This document shows, piece after piece, positions 7,103 through 14,407 of a stretch of 51,726 nt of DNA. Position numbers and translations under genes: made by a program. The notes below the pieces were generated by a model. It saw only the letters and a program-made list of their open reading frames with translations. It did not search any database and was not told the origin of the DNA. The DNA lies in assembly GCA_051652645.1 (NCBI GenBank), contig JBOFUP010000082.1, positions 1-51,726 on the forward strand, given 5' to 3'. The stretch's first letter is position 1, and each line of letters opens with the position of its first letter. This DNA is from UBA7332 sp051652645 (GTDB taxonomy: Bacteria > Bacteroidota > Bacteroidia > Bacteroidales > UBA7332).

Positions 7103-8443
7103 ATGGAGGAGAGAAATAAGATTAGAAAAAGACTTATAAGCATTACTGTGCCTATTTTTATTGAAGGGCTGCTGTTTATGCTATTGGGTATGACAGACAC
7201 GGTGATGCTAAGTAGATTTTCGGATAATGCTGTTGCATCAGTTGGGGTTGTCAACCAGGTATTTAACATGGTGATACTGATATTTTCGGTGACTACACTC
7301 GGAACCTCTGTTCTTTGCTCACAATATACTGGAGCAGGTAATAGCAATAAGATGACTCAGGTAGTTGGGGTATCTCTTATCTTTAACCTTGCTCTTGGTA
7401 TTGCAACAAGTCTTTTCTTGATTCTCGGGGGAGAGATGCTTCTAGAGATGGTGAAACTTGATGCAGAATTGATGTCTGATGGTATAAGATACCTTAGATG
7501 GGTGGGAGGTTTTGCTTTCCTTCAATCAATAAGTTTGACTATCTCGGCTATTCTAAGAGCTACAAATAGAGGAAAATACTCTATGATGGTAACGTTGGTA
7601 ATAAATGTAGTTAATGTTATAGGGAACTACCTTTTAATATTCGGACACTTAGGATTACCAGCTATGGGAGTTGAAGGTGCAGCAATAGCTACAACAATAA
7701 GTAGACTAATTGCAGTGGTTATACTCCTATACATTCTATTCAAATACGTTGTTCCTTCATTTAGTTTTGATCAATTCAAACCATTTCCTTTTGATGAATT
7801 GAAAAAACTACTACACATAGGAACACCTGCAGCAACAGAACAGATCTCTTATAGCACATCGCAAGTTGTTGTTACTATGTTTGCGAATATGATGTCGATA
7901 GAGGCAGTCACTACCAGAACATATACAACTAATATTGCAATGTTGACCTACTTATTTGCTATGGCCGTTGCTTTAGGAAATAGTATCTTGGTTGGACAGC
8001 TAATTGGAGAGAAGCGCAAGGATGATGCATATAGAGTTTGTCTTGATAGTCTAAAAAGAGCTATGATAGTCACAGGTATAATAGCTGGAATAGTTGCTGC
8101 GAGTGGTACAATGATAATGGGATTCTTAACTGAAAACCCTAATATCATTGCCGTAGGAGCTATTGTGCTAATGATTGACTTCATCTTGGAGTTTGGTAGG
8201 ACAATAAACATGACAATGGTGTTTGCACTAAGATCAACAGGAGATGCTCGTTTTTCGGTCTATTTAGGATTATTCTCTATGTGGGTATTCGCAGTGGGTT
8301 TAAGTTATCTATTGGGGGTACATTGGGGATATGGAGTAATTGGTATTTGGATAGCCTTCACAGTTGATGAGTGTTTCAGAGCTGTTATTCTACTGCGCCG
8401 CTGGCATAGTAAAAGATGGATGCAGAGAGACCTAATTAAATAA
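7103..8443 (+). CDS. MATE-family multidrug/organic cation exporter
   Basis: The 446-residue inner-membrane protein has about 12 hydrophobic helices in two similar halves, the hallmark of MATE (NorM/DinF-type) antiporters. The first helix region reads ITVPIFIEGLLFMLLGMTDTVMLSRFSDNAVASVGVV, with the D-T-x-M/U-x...A-x-A-x-V-G signature seen at the start of the family (short parts cited: MTDTVMLSR, AVASVGVV). The second half starts near residue 235 with GTPAATEQISYSTSQ. It exports cationic compounds using Na+ or H+. Substrate is not predictable. It stands alone between the OmpA terminator and a strong bidirectional terminator shared with panB. Confidence 0.88.
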   Translation: MEERNKIRKRLISITVPIFIEGLLFMLLGMTDTVMLSRFSDNAVASVGVVNQVFNMVILIFSVTTLGTSVLCSQYTGAGNSNKMTQVVGVSLIFNLALGIATSLFLILGGEMLLEMVKLDAELMSDGIRYLRWVGGFAFLQSISLTISAILRATNRGKYSMMVTLVINVVNVIGNYLLIFGHLGLPAMGVEGAAIATTISRLIAVVILLYILFKYVVPSFSFDQFKPFPFDELKKLLHIGTPAATEQISYSTSQVVVTMFANMMSIEAVTTRTYTTNIAMLTYLFAMAVALGNSILVGQLIGEKRKDDAYRVCLDSLKRAMIVTGIIAGIVAASGTMIMGFLTENPNIIAVGAIVLMIDFILEFGRTINMTMVFALRSTGDARFSVYLGLFSMWVFAVGLSYLLGVHWGYGVIGIWIAFTVDECFRAVILLRRWHSKRWMQRDLIK

Positions 8444-8499
8444 TAAGATTAAAGCCTGAGAATGCTCTATCAATGAGCATTCTCAGGCTTTAATCTTAT
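8443..8499. terminator. Bidirectional terminator between MATE gene and panB
   Basis: A perfect 25-bp stem (left arm ATAAGATTAAAGCCTGAG...) with the 7-nt loop TATCAAT. The left arm begins at the last base of the MATE stop codon. Confidence 0.85.
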
Positions 8500-8515
8500 A
8501 GATATAGATGGTAAA

Positions 8516-9334
8516 TTAATAGCTTTCACTCTCGTTAGGGAAATCACTGCTTTTGACATCCTTAACGTAGTTACCTACTGCATCTACTATTACTTCATGA
8601 AGGTTAGCATATCGTCTAAGGAATCGAGGAGAGAAATCTTTATTTATACCCAACATATCGTGCATGACAAGAACTTGACCATCAACAAATCCACCTGCAC
8701 CAATACCAATAATAGGAATTGTTAACTCAGAAGCAACTCTAGCTGCTAGTTCAGCTGGAATTTTCTCAAGTACGATTGCATAGCACCCAATCTCTTGAAG
8801 CAGTTTAGCATCTTCTATTAGTTTATTCGCTTCTGCCTCCTCTTTAGCTCGAACAGTGTACGTACCAAACTTATTTATTGACTGAGGTGTCAATCCCAAA
8901 TGCCCCATAATAGGTATACCTGCACTTAGAATTCTCTCTATTGATTCTCTGATCTCTGATCCACCTTCAAGCTTTATGCTATCAGCTCCAGTCTCCTTCA
9001 TCACTCTAATAGCAGAAGCAAGTGCCTCTTTAGAGTTCCCCTGATATGTCCCAAATGGAAGGTCGACCACAACGTGTGCTCTTTTTACAGCCCTCATTAC
9101 AGACTGACCATGGTATATCATATGATCAAGAGTGATAGGAAGTGTTGTTGCATTACCTGCCATAACGTTCGAGGCTGAATCTCCTACAAGTATAACATCT
9201 ATACCTGCTTGATCAATCAATGTTGCCATAGAGAAGTCATAGGCCGTTAGCATAGAGATTTTTTCTCCACGCTGTTTCATCTCGATTAAGCGACGTGTAG
9301 TCACTTTCCTTGTTGTAGGAGTATGTACTGACAT
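8516..9334 (-). CDS. panB: 3-methyl-2-oxobutanoate hydroxymethyltransferase
   Basis: PanB adds a hydroxymethyl group from 5,10-methylene-tetrahydrofolate to ketoisovalerate, giving ketopantoate, the first committed step of pantothenate and CoA synthesis. The product (272 residues from the chosen start) shows LTAYDFSMATLIDQAGID, VGDSASNVMAGNATTLPITLDHM (parts: VGDSASNV, LPITLDHM), DLPFGTYQG, IKLEGG, GHLGLTPQS and IIGIGAG, which hold the Mg2+ ligands D and E and the substrate-binding residues. I chose the ATG at 9334 (MSVHTPTTRKVTTRRL) because family members begin this way; an ATG at 9406 would add 24 residues inside waaA. It is the last gene of the gltX-OMP-waaA-panB run, 16 bp after waaA. Confidence 0.95.
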   Translation of the reverse strand: MSVHTPTTRKVTTRRLIEMKQRGEKISMLTAYDFSMATLIDQAGIDVILVGDSASNVMAGNATTLPITLDHMIYHGQSVMRAVKRAHVVVDLPFGTYQGNSKEALASAIRVMKETGADSIKLEGGSEIRESIERILSAGIPIMGHLGLTPQSINKFGTYTVRAKEEAEANKLIEDAKLLQEIGCYAIVLEKIPAELAARVASELTIPIIGIGAGGFVDGQVLVMHDMLGINKDFSPRFLRRYANLHEVIVDAVGNYVKDVKSSDFPNESESY

Positions 9335-9350
9335 AATCTTCGTTTTATAG

Positions 9351-10643
9351 TTAAGTATTTCTACTATCAAAAATTGAATTGTATATAATCTTAGTGGATC
9401 CGGCATTCAATGAGACATACTCTCCAGCTTTACCACTAGTATATTCAAGATACTGGCTATCAGAGGTTAGTTTATCAATAATCTCATCAAAGCTCTCTTG
9501 GCTATTAATAACGAATCCAGCTTGGGAATTAATCAATTGTTTTGCTTCTCTAAACTTACGATAATTTGGTCCCCAAATAACTGGCATACCATAAACGGCG
9601 GCTTCTAATACATTGTGAATACCAGCACCAAAACCTCCTCCTATGTAAGCCACTTGAGCATATCTATATATTGAAGAAAGAAGTCCAAAACAGTCGATTA
9701 TAAGACAATCAGATCTGTTTATATTGTCAACCGTTGCCTCTGAAAGGAGTATATATGGTCTCTTTAATCGTGAAATAATCTCATTAATATGAGCTTTATC
9801 TATCTCGTGTGGAGCAATGATTAGTTTTACCGATGGGTTGCTATTAAACCAACTAGTAATTATCTCCTCATCTTTAGGCCATGAGCTACCTGCTATTAAT
9901 ACTTTGTTGTTTTGAGAAAACTTCTCAACTAAAGGGACTTCTTTAGATGCCTTCTGTATATCCACAACCCTATCGAAGCGAGTATCTCCACACACAGTAA
10001 ATCTTTCTATGCCAGCAAGCTTAAGGATATTAGCAGAATCATTGTCTTGAATGAATATATGTGTAAAGCAATCTAGGAGATTTGGATTATAACTTGTCCA
10101 TCGTCCAATCACTTGCCACAACTTTCTAGCTAAAGAAGACCTTCCTTGACGAGGTATAGAATTAAATAGATTCTGAGTAGGTCTAAATATGGCTGAAATG
10201 ATATATGTTTCGATCTCTCTACGCTTTAGTTCATATAGATAATTACACCAAAGTTCGTACTTAATAAAAAACACCTTAGAGGGATTAACAAGATCGAGAA
10301 ATCTTACTACATTATCTTTAGTATCAAAAGGTAAGTAACAAACAATATCTGCTCCATCCCAATCTTTACGTACTTGATAACCTGAAGGAGAGAAGAAGGT
10401 AACAATGATTTTATATTCTGGATTCTCTACTTTAAGCTTCTCCATGAGCGGTCTCCCCTGCTCGAATTCCCCCAAAGAAGCAGCATGAAACCATATGTAT
10501 CTAGCATTCTTGTCTATCCTCTGATGAAGATTATCAAAAAGCTGCTTCTGACCTATCCATAACTCTCTCTCTTTGGTCCTAAAAAGAGATAATACTCTTA
10601 CTGCTAAAGGAAGGAGATGTATTGATACACTATATAATGACAT
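9351..10643 (-). CDS. waaA: 3-deoxy-D-manno-octulosonate (Kdo) transferase
   Basis: WaaA (KdtA) transfers Kdo from CMP-Kdo to lipid IVA at the inner membrane, starting the LPS inner core. The 430-residue protein has an N-terminal hydrophobic stretch (SIHLLPLAVRVLSLF) and then WFHAASLGEFEQGRPLMEKL, whose glycine-rich SxGE loop includes the catalytic base Glu of GT30 enzymes. Then follow VTFFSPSGY, YLPFD and FFIKYELW. The C-terminal CMP-Kdo-binding half shows AGSSWPKDEE, IIAPHEI, YIGGGFGAGIHNVLEAA and PVIWGPNYRKF. Length is normal. kdsB, which supplies CMP-Kdo, lies in another operon at 20249. The start is 16 bp after the outer-membrane protein gene. Confidence 0.93.
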   Translation of the reverse strand: MSLYSVSIHLLPLAVRVLSLFRTKERELWIGQKQLFDNLHQRIDKNARYIWFHAASLGEFEQGRPLMEKLKVENPEYKIIVTFFSPSGYQVRKDWDGADIVCYLPFDTKDNVVRFLDLVNPSKVFFIKYELWCNYLYELKRREIETYIISAIFRPTQNLFNSIPRQGRSSLARKLWQVIGRWTSYNPNLLDCFTHIFIQDNDSANILKLAGIERFTVCGDTRFDRVVDIQKASKEVPLVEKFSQNNKVLIAGSSWPKDEEIITSWFNSNPSVKLIIAPHEIDKAHINEIISRLKRPYILLSEATVDNINRSDCLIIDCFGLLSSIYRYAQVAYIGGGFGAGIHNVLEAAVYGMPVIWGPNYRKFREAKQLINSQAGFVINSQESFDEIIDKLTSDSQYLEYTSGKAGEYVSLNAGSTKIIYNSIFDSRNT

Positions 10644-10659
10644 AATATGATATTCTATA

Positions 10660-11694
10660 CTATTTATTTGAGAGGTTTACGCTTAATGTTAGCATTTGCT
10701 GCCAGTCAAAAGCGACAATTCCATCAGAATGAAATACAGAATTGAATTTAAAATCAACATACTTACTCTTTGCTATCTGGCAATAGAGCTCTAGTCTATT
10801 GTAGGTAGAGGCCCTATAGTATGGGTCTCCAAAATGAATTCTGTTGCCTGGCGATTCATATTGCCCAAAAAGCTTCTGCATACCCTCGCCATGTCTGAAG
10901 CTATTTTTAATACCTACTCGCCAATATTCGACCTCAAGCTCTACTTGAATACCAGGAGAGTAAAGAAAGTCGCTACTAACATTTCGGGCTCTCTCCATAC
11001 CTAGCATCATACCAACTTGAAGCGAGAGTTTATTTAACCTCTTAACGTTTAATCTCTCAGCCAATCGAACACCTATATGTGGATGTACAATGATATTGTC
11101 TATTAGGGTATCCGCAGCTGTAGTTCCTGCATAGTGTTCCATATAGGCATGAAGCCCTGCATACATAAACTTATAGTTATACTCGGCAGCTAAACCGAGC
11201 ATAAACTTCTCGCGAATCTTGTCATTCTGACGACCAAACCAATCACAAAAGAACTCTACATAACCGTTATTATTGTAGAATTGAAAGAGACACCCCTCGA
11301 GATTAGCGTCGTAATATGCAACTGAATCAGCAAACATTGCTGTTGAGTAATTCCCCATCAGGTTACGGCGACCAAATGATCCACCAATACCATTAAACCA
11401 ATCATTTGTATATTGGTAATATATAGTATAATCTGGTCTTGTATCAAATGACTTATTTCCGAACTCTTGAAGGTAATTAATACCGACCATAAGTCTATTA
11501 TTCCCATTAAAGGATACTCCTACTTCAGGAGCTATACGAGCACCAAATATTGTTTGAGACTGTGCAAATTCACTGGAGAACTCCCTATTATCAAAAAAGG
11601 CATTGAAGTCGGCTTCATAAGCCAACTTCAAGTTCTGTGCCTGAATATTTAATCCTAGTAGTGCCCCAAGAACAATAATAACTATTCTCTTCAT
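10660..11694 (-). CDS. Outer membrane beta-barrel-like protein of unknown function
   Basis: I chose ATG 11694 (MKRIVIIVLGALLGLNIQAQ), which gives a clear signal peptide cut after QAQ; the longer reading would need a TTG start. The mature part of about 325 residues has alternating aromatic/hydrophobic strands (for example LMVGINYLQEFGN, YTIYYQYTNDWFNGIGGSFGRR, KLSLQVGMMLGMER) and ends in VNLSNK. It contains many Tyr, Asn and Phe residues, typical of an outer-membrane barrel or porin. I do not recognise a named family. It is co-transcribed between gltX (13 bp upstream) and waaA (16 bp downstream), which fits an envelope role but not a specific one. Confidence 0.7.
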   Translation of the reverse strand: MKRIVIIVLGALLGLNIQAQNLKLAYEADFNAFFDNREFSSEFAQSQTIFGARIAPEVGVSFNGNNRLMVGINYLQEFGNKSFDTRPDYTIYYQYTNDWFNGIGGSFGRRNLMGNYSTAMFADSVAYYDANLEGCLFQFYNNNGYVEFFCDWFGRQNDKIREKFMLGLAAEYNYKFMYAGLHAYMEHYAGTTAADTLIDNIIVHPHIGVRLAERLNVKRLNKLSLQVGMMLGMERARNVSSDFLYSPGIQVELEVEYWRVGIKNSFRHGEGMQKLFGQYESPGNRIHFGDPYYRASTYNRLELYCQIAKSKYVDFKFNSVFHSDGIVAFDWQQMLTLSVNLSNK

Positions 11695-11707
11695 AGTGAT
11701 AGTTAAT

Positions 11708-13225
11708 TTATACAATTGCGGCTACAGCACTCTGCAGACGTTTAATCGTTTCCTCTTTTCCAATGATAGAGATAATGTCAAACATATGTGGGCCTTTTGC
11801 TTCACCAACTATAGAAAGACGGAAACAATTCATTACTCCACCCATATTGTACCCATTTTCATAGATCCAAGCCTTTACAGACTCTTCTGTCGCAGATGGT
11901 GTGAATTGATCAATAGAGGATAAAACATCAACAAGTTCTAACATCTGAGATGCTGTATCTTCTTTCCAACGTTTCTTTACAACCTTCTCATCATAACTAG
12001 TTGGAGCCACAAAGAAATATGATGTTTGATCCCACAACTCCTTCACAAATGAGACTCTCTCTTTAACTAATCCAACAATAGTTGAGACTATCTCTTTAGA
12101 TGCTACAACACCATTGCTTATTAGTATTGGCTGATACATATCAGCTATAGTATCATTAGAAAGCGCTTGAAGATATTTATGGTTAAACCATTTTCCTTTC
12201 TCATAATCAAACTTAGCCCCACTCTTACTACATCTATCAAGAGAGAATAGTTTGATCAATTCCTCCATTGAGAAAATCTCTTGATCTGTTCCTGAGTTCC
12301 ATCCAAGAAGAGATAAGAAGTTGATAACAGCCTCTGGCAAATAACCCGACTCACGATATCCCGAAGATATATCCCCAGATTTAGGGTCTTTCCACTCTAA
12401 AGGGAAAACCGGAAATCCTAGACGATCACCATCTCTTTTGCTTAGTTTGCCGTTGCCATCAGGTTTTAATAGCAGAGGTAGGTGTGCAAATTTTGGCATT
12501 GTTTCTTCCCAATTAAACGCTCTATATAGAAGAACGTGAAGAGGTGCTGATGGTAACCACTCTTCTCCTCTAATAACATGCGACACCTCCATTAAATGAT
12601 CATCCACTATATTAGCTAAGTGATAAGTTGGAAGTTGGTCTGCAGACTTATACAGAACCTTGTCATCTAAAATTGATGAATTGATAGTAACTGCTCCGCG
12701 GATTAAGTCGTTAACCACAACATCTTCATTAGGCTCAATTTTAAACCTAACAACGTATTGATTGCCCTCGCAAATCAATCGTTCAACCTCCTCTTTTGCC
12801 AAAGTCAAAGAGTTGCGCATAACTATACGTGTTGATGCGTCATATTGGAAATTTGCTATCTCCCCTCTTTTAGCATCAAGCTCTTCTGGGGTATCAAATG
12901 CAATATATGCCTTACCTTCTTCGAGAAGAGTATCTACATATTTCTTGTATATTTCCTTTCTTTCAGATTGTCTGTATGGACCATAGTTGCCACCAAAGCC
13001 TTGTCCTTCGTCAAATTTGATGCCCAACCAACTTAGTGAGTCTATAATATATTGTTCTGCACCTGGAACGAAACGCTGAGAGTCTGTATCTTCAATCCTT
13101 AGGATCATGTCTCCTCCAGCCTGCTTTGCGAACAAATAGTTATATAAAGCTGTTCTTACTCCTCCGATATGCAAAGGCCCTGTTGGGCTTGGTGCAAAAC
13201 GCACTCTAACTCTTCTATTACTCAT
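11708..13225 (-). CDS. gltX: Glutamyl-tRNA synthetase
   Basis: GltX charges tRNA-Glu. The 505-residue protein carries the class I HIGH motif in RFAPSPTGPLHIGGVRTALYN (HIGG variant at 19-22) and the KMSKS motif as KLSKRDG near 258. Other marks are RIEDTDSQRF and VIRGEEWLPSAPLHVLLY. The length and C-terminal anticodon-binding region are normal. It is the first gene of a four-gene run with an outer-membrane protein, waaA and panB. A TATTTTTG promoter element lies upstream at 13263-13270. Confidence 0.97.
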   Translation of the reverse strand: MSNRRVRVRFAPSPTGPLHIGGVRTALYNYLFAKQAGGDMILRIEDTDSQRFVPGAEQYIIDSLSWLGIKFDEGQGFGGNYGPYRQSERKEIYKKYVDTLLEEGKAYIAFDTPEELDAKRGEIANFQYDASTRIVMRNSLTLAKEEVERLICEGNQYVVRFKIEPNEDVVVNDLIRGAVTINSSILDDKVLYKSADQLPTYHLANIVDDHLMEVSHVIRGEEWLPSAPLHVLLYRAFNWEETMPKFAHLPLLLKPDGNGKLSKRDGDRLGFPVFPLEWKDPKSGDISSGYRESGYLPEAVINFLSLLGWNSGTDQEIFSMEELIKLFSLDRCSKSGAKFDYEKGKWFNHKYLQALSNDTIADMYQPILISNGVVASKEIVSTIVGLVKERVSFVKELWDQTSYFFVAPTSYDEKVVKKRWKEDTASQMLELVDVLSSIDQFTPSATEESVKAWIYENGYNMGGVMNCFRLSIVGEAKGPHMFDIISIIGKEETIKRLQSAVAAIV

Positions 13226-13262
13226 AGTCTATATTGTATCTTATGTTTTAATATTTAGCTTG

Positions 13263-13270
13263 CAAAAATA
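13263..13270 (-). promoter_or_regulatory. -7 element of gltX promoter
   Basis: TATTTTTG on the minus strand matches TAnnTTTG, 38 bp before the gltX start and just after the upstream terminator. No good -33 box is visible. Confidence 0.5.
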
Positions 13271-13287
13271 GAGTTTTTAAATCAATA

Positions 13288-13339
13288 AACTCCTAAAATG
13301 GGGATAATAGATCAATTTATTATCCCCATTTTAGGAGTT
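13288..13339 (-). terminator. Terminator of the DUF3575-to-CDF operon
   Basis: A perfect 22-bp stem (AACTCCTAAAATGGGGATAA...) with an 8-nt loop sits between the CDF stop and the gltX promoter, separating the two minus-strand operons. Confidence 0.8.
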
Positions 13340-13365
13340 ATATATGTAGTAGAATTTGTATAATG

Positions 13366-14376
13366 CTAAACTAAAGAGTCGCTATTCTGTGTAATTCCTT
13401 CTAAAGTAAAAGGCTTATTACGAGTGGGTGAATTTATACAATTAATAGGTTTATCTACGTCACAATCAAGGCAAGTAGTATCCGGCAGACAAGGGTCTGT
13501 ATGAATAGTTATCCTCGTCTTATCAGACCCAAACTCTCCCCTAAGCACATTAGCTAATGCAACGCAACTATCATGTCCTTGTTTAATGTTGAAGAACCAA
13601 GGAAGAGTGAGGTCTAACTCAATATAGTAATGACTACCATACTTCAAGACTTTCAAGTTATGAATATCAATCCACTCATCTCTCCTATTTATATTGATAG
13701 CATTTAGAATAACTTCAAGAAGAGCATCATCTGCTTTATCCATTATATCCTCTGTTGTCTTCCTCAATATTGAGATACCAGTAAGCAGGATAATTGTTCC
13801 AAATACTATTGCTAAAAGAGAGTCAATCCAACTTATCTCAGTAAAATAGAGAATCACAAGACCAACAACTAACCCTATTGTGGAGTATACATCTGAATGA
13901 AGATGCTTACCTCCTGCAATCAATGCTATAGAGTTATACTTCTTGCCAACCCTTATACTATATGTTCCGAGAATCCAATTAACAACTCCTGCTGCTGCTA
14001 TAATATATACACCAACGTCAAGCTTCTGAAGTATTTGTGGTTGTAAAAGTCTTGAGATACCCTCAAAAATAATCAACCCACCTGCTACCATGATAAGAAT
14101 AGCTTCGATAGAGGCTGAAATTAACTCAGCCTTCCCGTGTCCAAATGGATGATCCTTATCTTTTGGCTTACTAGATATATGTAAACTATAGAGACTGATG
14201 AATCCTGCAGCTACATTAACAATACTCTCCATTGCATCGGTAAGCACTCCTACTGAGTTTGTCAAAAAGAAGGCAACAAACTTAGCAATTAAAAGAGCTA
14301 CTGATACAAAGACAATATTGCGCTGAACTCTAAATTTTAATTTATCATCCTCAATACTAAGATCCTCGTTAGACAT
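13366..14376 (-). CDS. Cation diffusion facilitator (CDF) family transporter
   Basis: CDF proteins export Zn2+, Mn2+, Fe2+ or similar ions by proton exchange. The 336-residue protein has six membrane segments. The metal-site motifs are LTDAMESIVN in helix 2 (LTDAxES; the usual family form is xxDAxHD or xxDAxES) and HLHSDVYSTIGLVVG in helix 5 (HxxSD). A cytoplasmic ferredoxin-like domain carries HNLKVLKYGSHYYIELDL. The tail after about residue 290 is Cys-rich (DPCLPDTTCLDCDV, then another Cys), a possible extra metal site. It is 31 bp after the five-barrel gene and is the last gene of that operon. Substrate is not certain. Confidence 0.88.
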   Translation of the reverse strand: MSNEDLSIEDDKLKFRVQRNIVFVSVALLIAKFVAFFLTNSVGVLTDAMESIVNVAAGFISLYSLHISSKPKDKDHPFGHGKAELISASIEAILIMVAGGLIIFEGISRLLQPQILQKLDVGVYIIAAAGVVNWILGTYSIRVGKKYNSIALIAGGKHLHSDVYSTIGLVVGLVILYFTEISWIDSLLAIVFGTIILLTGISILRKTTEDIMDKADDALLEVILNAININRRDEWIDIHNLKVLKYGSHYYIELDLTLPWFFNIKQGHDSCVALANVLRGEFGSDKTRITIHTDPCLPDTTCLDCDVDKPINCINSPTRNKPFTLEGITQNSDSLV

Positions 14377-14407
14377 ACAGATATTGATTAAGTTGATTCA
14401 ACAAGAC

